Assembly: GCA_942159475.1 (NCBI GenBank) | Contig: OW804096.1 | Coordinates: forward strand, 139,923,442 to 139,987,441 | Reading direction: 5' to 3' | DNA from: Sthenelais limicola | Taxonomy: Eukaryota > Annelida > Polychaeta > Phyllodocida > Sigalionidae | DNA: 64,000 bases | Position numbers and translations under genes: made by a program | Part shown: positions 1 to 12,528 of the stretch, one piece after another | How positions within the stretch are numbered: the first letter of the stretch is position 1 | Layout of the letters: the number at the start of each line of letters is the position of its first letter | Notes under the pieces: model-generated | Told to the model about the DNA's origin: nothing | Databases searched by the model: none | The model's input: only the letters and a program-made list of their open reading frames with translations

Positions 1-327
1 AGAACTCAAATAGAGACATTATAACTTAAAAATTCTCAATTATTTTCAATATGGTGTTATTTATCAATGTCATTTTATTTAAGGGCTACCTGGAAAATCT
101 CCGATGGAGAGGGATCAATAGCCCCATTCTTTATTACCATTATGTACATGTTGATATGGAATAAAATTTGTATGATAATAATAATAATAAGATTATATAA
201 AGGAAAACAATAATTCAGGAAGAGAATGCCTATCCATGGATATACTAACCTAAATTTGATTTGTTTGGTGGGAAAAAGCCAAGAAATGAGGGCATCGTGA
301 AAATTCAGCAAACGTTCTGACCCTTAT
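1..327. other. No gene recognised
   Basis: AT-rich sequence with ATAATA repeats at 175-188. Nothing else seen. Confidence 0.6.
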
Positions 328-584
328 GGGACAGATTTCCAGAAAATGCACAATCTAAAGTTCTACACATCTCCCAAATTCTGCTAAATTAACGTGAAAA
401 TTGATAGATTTAATAAATGAATACAATAGATACTAGTTATATCTGAGTATATTCTGTATTGTATTCATTCAATAAATCTATCTGGTTATGTTGAGCTGTA
501 TTTTGAACCTGATTTTCGTCTTAAATTTGGGTTATTTGAGAGGATTGGTGAAGGCCAATTGTACGTTTTCTGAAGATCTGACTG
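328..584 (+). mobile_element. GGGTCAGA MITE, subfamily B, forward
   Basis: Full-length 257-bp copy with TTAT duplicated on both sides (324-327, 585-588). Subfamily B is marked by a left arm reading AATCTACAGTTCTACACAT and a core with TTCATTCAATAAATCTGTC. The left end reads GGGACAG and the right end GACTG. Confidence 0.85.
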
Positions 585-1126
585 TTATAGAAGTTTAAAG
601 TAACGCTTGGACAAGTGACTGAGCAGCCAGCACACACATATATCATCATATGGGTCAAACCATCCAAGAGTGCCCCAGTTGGACATAACTTTTGTCAATT
701 GTTTTGATTTAGATATAGTTTCCTATCAATTTTATTTTTATTGATATTCTAAGCAAAAACTTCTCAACTTTCCCGAAAGAAAATATTCTGACTTGTCCAT
801 GAGAAATGTATTCATAAATGATTTAAGGAGAGAAGATAAGTCTACCTTCTTAGAAACTGATCTGACCCATCCCTCAACCTGGCCCTCAATAGCATCTCAT
901 GCATCAGTGCTTACCATCCAAGTTGGCAGAACAGATAGTTTAAGTTTAATTCACATAGATTTCCTCGCATTCGATCGTCTCTATTGGATTAATCTGAAAA
1001 TTGCAGTTACTATTTGACTGTCCCTATTTGTTAAATTCACAAAGGTATTACTTGTACTTGGATTGATTGATTGGATTAATCATATATTTCATTTTCTATT
1101 CTATAAATATTGAATTATTGTGTGAA
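585..1126 (+). promoter_or_regulatory. Upstream region of TSUP copy 1, conserved with copy 2
   Basis: From about 598 to the exon 1 ATG the sequence matches 43596-44178 with scattered substitutions and small indels. This is the likely promoter and 5' UTR, duplicated together with the gene. A TATAAAT at about 1102 is only ~25 bp before the ATG, too close to act as TATA box for this start. No other core element is recognised. Confidence 0.4.
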
Positions 1127-4100
1127 ATGGATAAGCAGAATTTGGAAGTAGCAAATGATATACGGGAGAATGGCAAGGTGAGTGGTTAAGAAACTAAATA
1201 CATGGTGTCTAGTTCTGAGGGCTAGGGTTACATTTTTTCATAGACAACATATAAGACATTGTAAAACATGAGAATAATGGACATATTAAAACAAATCTTT
1301 AAAGTGACTTTGGTATTTTCAATATCGAGATTTCCCATCAAGATCCTTGGTGCTAAGTCTAAAATAATGAAATAAATAGAGAGAATGGAACAAGCCGACA
1401 ATAATTGAAAATTTATTGGACGAGATTCTTCCGCATAAGCATGATGCCGTAGGCAGAGTGCTTATGTGGACAAATCTAGTCCAATGAATGTTTTATTATT
1501 GTCGGCGAGTTCCATTCTATATTTATCATATGGGCATAAAACTTGATGTGCGATCATGTGTCGGGGCCCACTTGCAGCGCTACTTTTGACGATGTCAATT
1601 TGTTATAGTAGTATGGCGGGCATCACATGTATGTGTTAGGCCCTCTCATTACCGCAAGAGGGACCTACCCTATACCTACCACCATTACTCATATAAAAGG
1701 TCTCTGCACCTTCACCTCCCCCTCACTCACATCATAATCACATTTATAAGTTCCCACCCACCCACAACCTACTTCTCATATTTCATCCTCTCACCCCTCA
1801 CAGGGTTATATATTTTTATCACCAAATTTATTCATCATTTTACCAATTTTTACAAATAAAAATCATTTTACAAAACTTTACATTTTACAAAATAAAAAAC
1901 CCAAAACAAACCTCTTATTCTCTTGTTCCTCGAATGCGGTAATGCTATATGAATATTTTTATTGCAACCCACTTATTGCACCTCTCAAGAGGGATGCACG
2001 TATAATAATTGAAATGAAAGTTGGTCCTCACATAATATTTTACTCTTTTTTAAATAAGTTTTATTGAGTCATGGAACTCAGCTCATAAACAGTATCAAAT
2101 CACATGAACATAGATTGAAGCTAATTCGTTTACATTAGTAAGTTTATATTAGTAATTGAAACTATATCTAAATCAATTACTGTAGCAGTGGTTATGAGCA
2201 ATCATCAGTTATACAAGTATTATTCTCTTGTGGATTTTGTCCTCCAAATGATTACATTCATTTCTTGATTATATGTTTATGGATTATTAATTATCTAAAT
2301 TTCCTTCCTTGGCTATTTTTCCTTGCTAGGCAGCTGGAAGGAATTTGCAATACACACCATATTATTTTGTGTTCCTAGCGTGGAAATTCTATTCAATCAA
2401 AAGCAAGGACAAATAAATAGAGGGAATGAAACAAGGTGCTATTAATTTATTGGACGAGAGTGATACCGAGTTCCATACACTATTTATTATATAGCCCTAG
2501 CATAGAAGATCATTGAAATATCAAACTATATTTTGTTTTTCGATCCTCATAAAGAATCTAAGAGCTAAACGAAAACTCAATTCAAATTGTTATCATACCG
2601 ATGCGATGAAAATATTGTTATTGCAGCAACTTTATCACAGAAACGCTTTGAGACGGAGAAACGCTTTGAAACTACAATTATTTGATTTGAATATCATTCA
2701 TATAGAAATAGCTAGCGTATGTATATTAGTGTTGAACGACAAAGTTTGAGACGTCTGAATTATTTGATATTGATACTTTTCTGCTCAATTGATTATTTGT
2801 ATTTGAATTATGATGTTGATTTTGGATCTGGCAACGCACGAAAAGCACCATATTATGGTCATGCGTAATTTACTAATGATTGTTTAAAATGTTTGTGGCC
2901 AATAAAAATATTTTTAAAAAAAACACCTCTCTAGTGGAATGCACATATATGGGTCAGATTGTCTGGGATGCCATGAGTGAAATTTGACAAGTTCTCATTT
3001 AAGCTTGGAACCAACTTAATTCAAAAGGACACACTCTCAGCTTTCTGCCAATACCAATAATCTACCTATTCAGAAAATGTACAATTTGCAGCTGTACATT
3101 TGGTAAATTCTGAAAGATAAGGCTGCAATTTGGCCAATACTAGGTAAATTCGAGTACATTCGGCATTGCATTGATTCTAGCAAACTGTTTGGTTAGGTTG
3201 AACTGTATTTTGAACTTTATCTACAATCTATTATCTGTCTCATATGCATATGGATAATATCTACAGCAGCACATTAATTTTTCCTACATCCATTATTTAT
3301 GCTTTGAAAGGTCATTTATCCTTAATTTTCCCATTACCCACTCATTCTTATTTCCAATTTTCGTTTTTTAAAGTTTTTATAACTCAAGAATTGCCAGTAT
3401 CATTTGAATGAAACGTATCGCAGCAGCGAAATTTTCTGTGTCAATAAACATGTTTAAAATAAATAAATTTGAACCGTGAAAATGTATGTATGATAAAGGA
3501 ACACTTCAGCTGAGGATGGCTTATGAACCAGGCCCCTGGTCGATCTGGCAGAGAACTGTATGCATTTATGGCTTTATTACATTGACAGGTTTCTCCAGCG
3601 GTAAAACCAGTGAGGAATTTACCATGGAACATAGGATGTGGACGTTGGTGCAGACTCTACTTTTGGGAAGGTATGAAATACTTTGTTTTAAACTCCTTGA
3701 TTAAGGGCTTACATATGGAATAGATAAAAACTAGTCTTTTGAAAAGCCTATGTGGGTCAGATTTTCAGAAAATGTACAATTTAACTTCGCCAATCTTCTC
3801 AAATAATACAAATTTCAGATGAAAATAAAGTTCAAAATACAGTTCAACCTAACCAAACAGTTTGCTAGAATCAATGCAATGCCGAATATACTCAAATTTA
3901 CCCAATATTGGCCAAATTGCAGCCTTATCTTTCAGAATTTACTAAATGTACAGCTGCAAATTGTACATTTTCTGAAAATCTGACCCATGTACATAGCTGT
4001 CTCATCTGGTAAGATCTGTACAGTTAGAGCAAATAAAAGTCTTATCAATCATTATTATACACGCATTTGCTACCGTGGCCCAACGCCCATACTACATTAT

Positions 4101-7100
4101 TGGCGAGTCTCTGTAAGTTAAGTTGCAAAAGATTTTTCAAATATTTTTCAATGGGATCACATTTCTACACTGTGAATATACTGTACTCCATCATTTTGTA
4201 TAGTTAACTACTGCTTGCAATGTATTGCAATGAATTTTGTATATGGGTCAGATTTTCAGAAAATGTACAATTGGCAGCTGTCTACATTTAGTAATTTCTG
4301 CTAAATTAGGCAGTAATTTGGCCAATACTAGGTAAATTCGAGTATATTCGGCATTGGATTGATTCTAGCAATTTGTTTGACTATTGTTAAACTATGTTAT
4401 TATCTCTTTAAATCCTTTCTGGTATGTCTGGAAGATCTGTGTGCAGAAGACATTATTTCCTGTCGTGCAATTTTGGAAATAAAAGCTACTATAGATATAT
4501 ATATACAATATATTCAATAAAAATAAATTTGTTAGATGTATTTATGATACTAGCAGCGCTATAAGCACCCCAAAGATGACTGAAGCTGTGTGTAAAATTA
4601 CATCATTATTATTATTATTACAAGTTAAACCGTTCTAAGATCTTCCCTTACTACATTTCCCAACGTGGGAAAAAGCGTTGTGAAGGACGCGTTGCTAACG
4701 TTGCATAAATTAGGAGACATTGCATCTCACTTTAGGGCCCATATTGCGTCCTGTACACCATTGGTTTTGACAAAGAATTTTCGAAAAAATGTCCCGGTTG
4801 TTTTCACTTGTAATCCAACTTCTACTTGCTAGATTTACAAAATGAAAACAGATTCTAAGAGGGGAGTCTTCAACCTATATGTCGCATCCTTTTTATATTT
4901 CTACAAAGATTAGATCATTTTGATTCAGCCTTTCGAACATGGCCAAAAAACTACAGCGAGGTAGTCCATAAGCCTACAAACAATCTCGAGGACAATTTGG
5001 CCCTTTCTCAAAGATTACTCAGCTTACAAATAAATAGTTATATCCTTCACACATTAACATATGAAACATGGTTTTAAAGCTCTTTTTCTCAGCTTGCCGA
5101 TATGACCAATTAAAGATGATCGTAATTACGCGTACTGACGGAAATTTAGTTTAGGGATGGAAGTAGTTCCTGTATCAATATGCCGCAAGGAAACTAACAA
5201 CAACTTGTTAACATTTGGACAATGAGTTCTGTATCCTCAAAGAGATTCCGCCATCAAAATCAATTTTGATGAGTTAATAATTAACAGGATTGTTAGTTTG
5301 GGTTTAAAACGGATGTAGTACTTCTTTAATTATCACTTTTTTAACAACTTTATTATTATCATTAAGATCTTATAATATAATAACATATAGTGAAACTGTC
5401 CACAGGTCAAACTTTGCAAGGGGCGCAGACAGACCTGGATGATGTTGACTTCAAGGAGCCTATACAGGAGTTTGTGCGTAGACACAGAAGGTTGCTGGCA
5501 ATCTGTATCCCTGCCAGTATTGTGCAGATTATCTGGTGGGCAGTCTTCATCAGATACGATCTCTTCCATCTCTTCCCTGACCGGTATGAGCTGGTGGTGA
5601 CCATGGTGATCGCCTCTGTATTAGCTGGTAGGTTATTATTATTATTATTATTATTACTAAATACTCATTAGTAGATTCCTTAGTATTAAGGAATCTTTGT
5701 ATTAGGCGATGGCGTTAACTTCATTATTCATTTGGAATATTGTTATTATCTTCTATCATTTTTCATTTTTGCCCACCAGCAGACCTTAGCATAAGACAGA
5801 CACTGGCATAACCTTACACTGTATATATACTATTTTATGATGATCCTTCTGAAAGATTTAGGATATAAACATGGCAAATTCTGGGAAAGTTAAACAATAA
5901 TTTCCATGCTCAGTCTACCTTCTTGAAAAGGCGCCGAGCTTTGAAAAGGCACTTGGTACCCTTGACTTAATTAGCCCGGGGGTGGGGGGGATGCTTATTC
6001 AAGGAAATACGGTATATGTGATTAGAAACCTTGTGCAACTACACCACCTACGCTAAGGAGAGCACAGAAACAGATGATGTTAGGCACATTATCATAGTGT
6101 TAGCATTAGCATAGCATTTTTGTGTAGTTCACAACCTCCCTATAATATGTTCTCTGCATGTTACTATGAACACCTTGTATATCTTACATGTAAAATGGTG
6201 TCAAGGCTATAGATGTCTGTTGTGGCATTTGGCTGGATACTGCTTCCTGTAGTAGTCTGTCCATAATTCTGATTTATTGCCTTTAAACTATTGACTGTTT
6301 TCATTATTCTAGGATTAACCAGTATAGGAGCAAGTGCAGTTGCCTTCCCAGTGATGACCCTCATCCTGCAAGTCACTCCAGTTGTGGCCAGAGACTTTGG
6401 CATAGTGATGCAGGCTATGGGTCTCAGTTGTGCAGTCTGCACAGTGACCATCATGGGGGTCCGGATGGAGTGGAACGCCATCGTTTTCTGCAGCTTGGGA
6501 GGAGCATTCGGTGTCATCTTTGGCCTTGAGGTGGTGGAACACCGAATGTCCCCAGCACTGAAAAAGATGATCTTTGCAAGTTTCTGGTTCTCGTTTGCAT
6601 TTGCTTTGTTCCTGCTGAACCGGAACCGTGGAAGAAGAACGTTCTCACGGATATATCTCATGAACTGGTGGAAAGCATTAGTTCTGATAATTTGTGGTGT
6701 GGTTGGGGGATTGTTTGGCTCCTTCGTTGGATCTGGTATTGATATATGCAGCCTCAGCATACTTACACTGTTTTTTAGGCTGAGTGAGAAGTCTGCTACT
6801 CCAACTTCACTGGCTATCATTGCTTCTAACTCTATTGTTGCAGTGATTTGGCGACAAGGATTGCAGAGTGGCATCTCTTTAGAAACTTGGCAGTATGTTC
6901 TAGTTACTGCTGAAGTGGGGTTTGTTGGGGCACCGATTGGCTCCCTCATTGGCGCCCACTTTCATCGACAAGTGATAGCCTGGTGCATTATCTTCATGGT
7001 AACTCTCACCCTCATTACATCCTTTACACTAGTTCCTCAAACACCTGTACTAGTTGGAGTATCCATTGGAGTTATCGCCCTTGGTGCAATTGTCTTTGCA

Positions 7101-7232
7101 TTGCTTACATATGCAGGGCAGAAGATCATGTTGCATATTGAATCAAAAGCAAAGGAACATGGAACTACCAAAACATTGCAAGAAGGAACGGAGAAGCCAC
7201 AAGAAAAAATCAGTATTGTTTCTCATCTTTAG
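1127..7232 (+). CDS. TSUP (TauE/SafE-like) membrane transporter, copy 1, complete four-exon gene
   Basis: Exons 1127-1177, 3589-3670, 5406-5627 and 6313-7232 join to a 424-aa protein. All introns are GT/AG (donors gtgagt, gtatga, gtaggt) and the phases 0, 1, 1 agree; each split codon at the two phase-1 junctions gives Gly. Residues 1-73 are a soluble N-terminus with a Trp/Cys-rich patch (about 36-43). Hydrophobic segments follow at about 74-93, 107-137, 145-165, 172-190, 204-220, 238-290 (two or more), 311-333, 338-358 and 362-386, then a polar tail. The two TSUP half-repeats are visible: SIGASAVAFP (122-131) with ARDFGIVMQAMG (144-155), and GGLFGSFVGSGID (250-262) with TPTSLAIIASNS (281-292). 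The TSUP family exports or imports sulfite, sulfoacetate or related anions in bacteria; the substrate here is unknown. The start is the ATG of exon 1, conserved in copy 2. Exons 1 and 2 were found by phase and by conservation between copies, so they are less certain than exons 3 and 4. An AATAAA lies at 7425, inside a MITE. Confidence 0.82.
1372..1526. mobile_element. Foldback element with AGAATGGAAC arms
   Basis: ATAAATAgagAGAATGGAAC..GCCGACAATAA at the left is mirrored at the right; the inside ATTTATTGGAC also pairs. Related copies: 56235-56388, a shortened one at 2411-2490 and a doubtful one at 41761-41905. Confidence 0.6.
1527..2410. other. Intron 1 of transporter copy 1, middle part
   Basis: Contains a C/A-rich stretch (1690-1930). 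No gene or clear repeat seen. Confidence 0.5.
2411..2490. mobile_element. Shortened copy of the AGAATGGAAC foldback element
   Basis: Reads AAATAAATAGAGGGAATGAA..TTTATTGGACGAGAG..GAGTTCCATACACTATTTAT: both outer arms with the loop deleted. Confidence 0.5.
3068..3224 (+). mobile_element. GGGTCAGA MITE, subfamily A, fragment
   Basis: Forward copy without its first ~10 bp and without the right third. It lies in intron 1 of transporter copy 1. Subfamily A has the core GGCATTGCATTGATTCTAGC. Confidence 0.7.
3754..3986 (-). mobile_element. GGGTCAGA MITE, subfamily A, reverse
   Basis: Full-length 233-bp copy with ATGT duplicated (3750-3753, 3987-3990). It is absent from the homologous place in copy 2 near 60990, which shows the empty site. 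It lies in intron 2 of transporter copy 1. Confidence 0.9.
4245..4395 (+). mobile_element. GGGTCAGA MITE, subfamily A, 3'-truncated
   Basis: The left TIR and about 150 bp of an A element are clear; the right end is missing or unrecognisable. Confidence 0.75.
5628..6312. other. Intron 3 of transporter copy 1
   Basis: Starts with GTAGGT and (TTA)n, ends TTCATTATTCTAG. A short G run at 5982-5990. Nothing else recognised. Confidence 0.7.
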
Positions 7233-7392
7233 ACTGGAAACTGTCAGGGGTTATTCTGGGATGTGACATATTTAAATGGCAAGTTGGATATTGGATTATT
7301 CTGGATTATATTTGAATTATTTTGTACAAATGTTACAGATCAGTATTATTCATTTTTTATCAATGCTTGGTTCTTTTTTCAGGCATACATAT

Positions 7393-7730
7393 ACTATATT
7401 TCACTGATTGAATGCTGGGTCCCAAATAAACGCCTGCCCTGAAAAAGTGCCGGTTTGTTTAACATCATGAAATTAATAAACGATGGCCCCAAATGAACCC
7501 CGGGTCCCGACAATTTGATGGGTCTTTCCACCCCCCTCACCTCGCCTCTTACACCCATCAAAGAGCATATATATGATTCTTTGGACAATTGGTTATATTG
7601 CATGGGTATTCATTAACATAAAACTATTTATACCTGCCCCGTATAAATGCCTGCCTTGAAAAAGCGCTGGGGATAAGTGTGGCCTGAAAAAAATAAATGC
7701 CCGGGCATTCTATCGGTGAAATATGGTAGT
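7393..7730. mobile_element. Possible MITE with imperfect ~40-bp TIR
   Basis: ACTATATTTCACTGATTG on the left pairs imperfectly with CTATCGGTGAAATATGGTAGT on the right; both arms continue into GAATGCxxGGG and AAATAAA-like stretches. It lies just after transporter copy 1 and contains the AATAAA candidates for that gene. Confidence 0.5.
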
Positions 7731-8049
7731 AGACAAAATTGCCTGAAGGCGATCCCAATGCTCCATATTATAAGCGGGAATAGCAATTGCAGTGGGGGAG
7801 CATCGTGAAACAAAACCATGTAGACCAAGTGTACAATGAAAATTCAATGGAAATTAATGGCGAGTGTAGCAGGTAATATACAGGCCTTATTATCTGTTGT
7901 TCATGATATGAATCCCAATGCTGTAGTCTATGGCATTCCATATTACTCTCTAGAAAGGGTTAATAAAACCTTATAATGCCCGCAAAATTTGCATACATTC
8001 CCCTCTTCCCTTCATTGACTAACTAAACAGACCCCTCACTTTTAATGCC

Positions 8050-8160
8050 TCTTGGATCTTATGTTTTTCCTGCTCAGTCTCCCTGATGTAAGACTGGGAC
8101 AGGCGAAAAGCCCTGTAAGGGGACCTTCGATCCCCAGTAAATAAAATCTTTAAAAAAAAC
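8050..8160 (+). mobile_element. Possible retroposon 3' end
   Basis: GGACCTTCGATCCCCAGTAA followed by ATAAAATCTTTAAAAAAAAC looks like the polyadenylated end of a LINE or SINE. Confidence 0.35.
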
Positions 8161-8394
8161 AACGTTATTATAGGATTAATCACACATTCAGCTTTAAATA
8201 GATAATCAATAAACCCTCTATGAAAGCGCCTCGGAGTAAGATAATGTTTACTTTGGTCTAGCCTTTATTGGGAATTGCAAACATTGATTTTTGAATTCTG
8301 CTCATTGAATGCTTAAGAAAATGTATGTTTGCAAACTTTAACATGAATTCCACACGGAAGCCATTTTTCTGACATAAGAAAATAGATTAAGTTG

Positions 8395-8868
8395 TGCCAC
8401 AGAAAAATGAGTCATAAGTCGAAAAACAAATGTTAGACATTTTGGAAATCTATATCTAATCGATTTTTAACATTTGGAAAATCTACATCTAAACGACATT
8501 AATTTAATGTTTGAAAAAAAGATATCTTTTGATGAAACATTACTAGTAAAGTTAGCTAAATATATTCCACAGGATGCTCTTGGAAAGGCAAGGGTATAGC
8601 TGCCTTGTGGTATATATACGCCTTAGGGCGCTAGATATCAAGAAAATGAGAACATTCCTATAAAGATATTTTGTAAATGAAATAAAACACTAAAAATTAT
8701 CAATTTTATGACTTATGACTCATTTTTGCTGTAAATTTAATTATTTGAGGTGATTAGTGTAGAACATTCCTATAAAGATATTTTGTAAATAAAATAAAAC
8801 ACTTAAAATTATCAATTTTATGACTTATGACTCATTTTTGCTGTAAATTTAATTATTTATAGTCAAAT
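8395..8868 (+). mobile_element. Diverged relative of the ~410-bp MITE with duplicated right end
   Basis: The left side carries AAAAATGAGTCATAAGTCG and the right side GACTTATGACTCATTTTTGC, the inner TIR of the family. The right ~100 bp is present twice in tandem (8649-8750 and 8761-8862, offset 112 bp). Confidence 0.65.
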
Positions 8869-9090
8869 TGTAGCCTCTACCGCTCTGACCCGATATGAAT
8901 AAACTAAAATGTAATAAAAGCATATGGCCATGTTATTGTTTTGATCTTTACCACCAGGTGGAACCACTTGATGCATTAGTAGACGACCCTTGTAAAACAG
9001 AGATGTTTAAATCTATTTGTATATATATAAGTGTTTTTATTTCTCTTTATCATATGCAATAATTGGTGAAAAAATTGGGTGGTCATTTGA

Positions 9091-9331
9091 GGGTCAGATT
9101 TTTAGAAAATGCACAATCTACAGTTCTACACATCTCTCAAATTCTGCTAAATTAGAGTGAAGATTGATAAATACTGAGTATATCTGAGTATATTCTGTAT
9201 CAAAATTGTATTCCTCCAATAAATCTGTCTGGTTATACTGAACTGTATTTTGAGCCTGATTTTCGTCTTAAATTAGGGTTATTTGCGAGGATTGCTGAAG
9301 GCTAATTGTACATTTTCTGAAGATCTGACCC
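9091..9331 (+). mobile_element. GGGTCAGA MITE, subfamily B, forward
   Basis: Both TIRs are present. The 4-bp flanks do not match, so the duplication has decayed. A further broken B fragment follows at about 9379-9512. Confidence 0.8.
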
Positions 9332-10011
9332 ACCATCTATTAATCCACGCCCTATGAAACATACTTTGCTCGCTATATCTGAGTATATTCTCATGGAAAA
9401 TGGCACGATGGAGGGTTCAGCCCAAACTGCACCTTTCTAACTGCTGATGTGTGTAATAATGTATTGTATTCATTCAATAAGCCTGTCTGGTTATGTTGAA
9501 CTGTATTTTGTCCATCATTTGTCATATCTAGATGATAGATATAAAATAACCTTGTTCCTTCTAAAAGTTCTACTGTAGAGAAATAAAGACTAAATATCTC
9601 CTAATAACGATTTTTGCTAATGAGAGAGACAAGTCAAGACTAGGTGTGACTATTTCGGCTTTCAGAGAAAGAGTGATTCATTTATTCCATTAGATCTTAC
9701 ATTACAACTCAGACAATACAAATGATTAGTTCTTCGAAGCATGTATATCTCCAGGGACACCTTCTGACTAAGGTATGTCCGGGGGCCTGAGTATTTTTTT
9801 TATTATTATTTCCATTACGGCCAAGACAATTAAATAATGTGTATATGTAAATACACTACGTCCATCATGGATATCCTAGAGTGTTGCCTGTTACATATCT
9901 GATTGAAATAATGTTTATTGAAAAATAGCTACTAAGCATCGACAATTAGACATATCATTAATCAAAAAACCACATTCAGCATTTTCAGCCGATATCTTAT
10001 CAAGCACATAT

Positions 10012-10246
10012 GGGTCAGATTTTCAGAAAATGTACAATTCACCTTCACCAATCATCTCAAATAACCAACATTTAAGACAATAATGAGTTTCAAAATGCAG
10101 TTTAACATCACAGAACTGATACTTTAAATCAATGCGATCCCAAATACACTGAGATATTCCCGATATTCTTCATTTCTTAGCCTAATTTGAGAGAATTTCC
10201 TAAATGTGTAGATCTGCCAATTGTACATTTTCTGAAAATCTGACCC
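10012..10246 (-). mobile_element. GGGTCAGA MITE, subfamily C, reverse
   Basis: 235 bp with ATAT on both sides. Subfamily C is marked by GATTTAAAGTATCAGTTCTG (here on the minus strand). Confidence 0.88.
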
Positions 10247-10416
10247 ATATATAAAACATAAGAAAATTCCGTCTACTCTATCTCGTCAGAACTTACATTT
10301 TTTTAAATTTCATCCCTTCCCTCTGAAATAACCTCCACTATCTTCATTCCTACATTCAGCACATTATCATTTCAAATAGAGTCTCACCCAACTTATTCGT
10401 TAGTCTACACACAAAT

Positions 10417-10832
10417 GTGATATGTTTCAGGAAATGAGTCACAAGTCGCAAAATTGATATTTTTCAAAGGGTTTTTTTTAACAAGATTTCGTTATTGGAA
10501 TGTTCTGATTTTTATAGGGTTTAATGAATATAGCTACATGAATCCATGTAACAAATTTCGGGACATTGTATTAGATATATCCTTGCATTTTGAAGGCCTT
10601 CGTATGGAGTATATCTAGTTACTTTACTGGTAATTACCCACACAAAAACATTGTAAACTTTTTTTTCCAAAAATAGGAATATCAAATTTAAAATATAGAA
10701 ATACAAGTAAGTTTATGAGATATCCTAGTGTTTACTATCATTGGAATCGGCTTGATCTCCTTTTTTCAAATATGGTGATATCTCAAAATCCATATTTTGC
10801 GACTTATGACTCATTTTCCTAAAACGGATCAC
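10417..10832 (+). mobile_element. GTGATxTGTTTCAGG MITE, ~410-bp family
   Basis: 416 bp with ~35-bp TIRs (GTGATATGTTTCAGGAAAT... / ...CCTAAAACGGATCAC; inner part AATGAGTCAcAAGTCGCAAA). Duplication AAAT on both sides. Confidence 0.88.
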
Positions 10833-11804
10833 AAATACAGTAAATTCGCCATTGGTATATAGGTCTGCCCCTCACAATATAATACTATTCACTTGATTTT
10901 TAATTAAATCTGAGTATGACAAGGTAAGTGGGAGCCACAATAAGTATAGTATACAAAATGTGTAAATCGTGCTAAGTTCAAATATAATTAAACTTGATAA
11001 TTAATAGATCCCATTACATGACTGAGTGGTTGGCAATTGTATACATGGACTTAATTCTTTTCCAATTAACTAATAAAAATATTTGAAAGGTTTTTTTTTG
11101 GTTTTTGGTTTTTTTTAAAGGTTTTATTCAATTTTATCCTGCCGTCGAGGCTCATACAATTATAACACTTAAATAAAATCGTGTCCCTTTATTTTTATGA
11201 TTTTTTTGGAGTTTTCTTATTTTCATTCGACTCTCACTCCAGTACAATAACATCGTTTTATCGTACCTTCTTAAGCTCTACCAACTTTCGCTACCCAGTT
11301 TTTATATTTCATTACAAAGGTGGCGTTATACTGGATGGATCTGTATTTGACGAATAACTCATTAATAAAAGCTCTTACACCCAATAATATATTTGAAAGT
11401 TAATGTTTTGTATGCTATTGAGAGACTGGAAACCTCCCCTGAGCTGAAGACTGATGGCAGTGTTTCTGCAATAAAAGTATTCAATCAATCCATCAATGTC
11501 TCCCCAAATAGAGTCCATATTGGCAAGAGATGTAGACTCTTTATGTGTTTTGGAAGTATAGTATATCCCAATACAGGAGGTATTTTGCAATAAATGGATC
11601 TTCGCATTAATTCCGATTTGGGGTTGGGACATTTAAAGATATAGAATCAACAAAATTCAGCAAATACGTAATACTTATAATTTTTCAGATTATATTAACA
11701 GCATTTTGTACATGTGTGATTGTATCTTTTCTGATTATCTGACTCGTTATGGTTGACTGCAGCTCAGGTTATACCTGGATAGGAGTGATATGACTGCTAT
11801 ATAT
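10833..11804. other. No gene recognised
   Basis: AT-rich; T-runs near 11090-11120. A short open frame at 11393-11593 has no recognisable domain. Confidence 0.5.
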
Positions 11805-12039
11805 GCGTCAGATTTTCAGAAAATGTACAGTTGGCAGTTTCACATATTTAGTAAATTCTGCTAAATTAGGCTGAAAAATTATGAATACCGGGTATATCTG
11901 AGTATATTTGGTTACACATTGATTTAAAGTATTTGTTCTGTTATGTTAAACTGCATTTTGAAGCTCATTTTTGTCTTAAATGTGGGTTATTTGAGAGAAT
12001 TGGTGAAGGCGAATTGTACATTTTCTGAAAATCGGACCC
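11805..12039 (+). mobile_element. GGGTCAGA MITE, subfamily C, forward
   Basis: 235 bp; left end reads GCGTCAG, right end GGACCC; ATAT duplication on both sides. Confidence 0.87.
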
Positions 12040-12099
12040 ATATACTGCCAGTCAGGTAGAGTATCGAGGTAATGTTAATGGGTGCTAGGCTAGAGGATA

Positions 12100-12366
12100 G
12101 CTCCTGCCTCTCTCTCTCCTTGCTGTCCCTCCCTCTCTCTCCTCTCTCCCTCTCGCTCTCTCTTTCCATCTCTCTGTCCCTCCCTCTTTCTCCTCTCTCC
12201 CTCTCTCCTCTCCTCTCTCCCTCCCTCTGTCCTCCCTCTCTCTCCTCTCTCCCTCTCTCCTCTCTCTCGCTCTCCCTCTCTCGGTGTCTTTCTCCATCAT
12301 TCTCATACCCCTCTCCTTCTCCCCTCCTTCTGTCACTTCCTCTGTCTTTTTCTCTCTTCCACTGTC
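12100..12366. repeat. Polypyrimidine low-complexity tract (CT-rich)
   Basis: About 265 bp of C/T with CTCTC/CCCTC repeats; purine-rich on the other strand. The open frames across it on both strands are a composition effect. Confidence 0.95.
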
Positions 12367-12528
12367 ATGCCGTGGTTAATTAGTGCTATAATTAAGACGG
12401 ATCTATCGCCGTCACGCACATTCGTGTTCATCTGTATGCGACAACAAGGCCCGTGTGGCAATTCCATCAACTGTCATGATATATCATGGTACACAGAACG
12501 ATTAACAAACATCTCGCATTATATATAT

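Larger units (their letters stand above)
2945..5700. repeat. Segmental duplication, left copy
   Basis: Matches 59345-63560 in several blocks: AGTGAAATTTGACAAxGTTC (2979 / 59391), the stretch around exon 2, the part near CTGTACAGTTAGA (4015 / 61010), the stretch starting GTTAAACCGTTCTAAGATCT (4624 / 62380) and exon 3. Blocks are interrupted by different MITEs in each copy. Confidence 0.8.

Noticed and set aside
1102..1108. TATAAAT as TATA box of transporter copy 1
   Set aside because: Only about 25 bp before the ATG, so a start site ~30 bp downstream would lie inside the coding exon.
3486..3704. Open frame with ATG GAA CAT AGG ATG TGG across exon 2
   Set aside because: Copy 2 has TAG in this frame at the same place, and its phase does not fit exon 3. 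The other frame (VSPAVKPVRN...) is open in both copies and fits both junctions.
5390..5405. Start codon directly before exon 3 of copy 1
   Set aside because: It is GTG here and ATG only in copy 2; the CCACAG acceptor right after it and the exon 2 phase explain the junction better.
6164..6949. 261-aa minus-strand frame
   Set aside because: Antisense shadow of transporter exon 4; no domain, and the plus strand is clearly coding.
8118..8136. tRNA T-arm-like hairpin GGGGACCTTCGATCCCC
   Set aside because: No acceptor, D or anticodon arm around it; probably part of a retroposon end.
12072..12383. Ser/Leu- and Arg/Glu-rich frames on both strands
   Set aside because: Produced by the CT-rich low-complexity tract.
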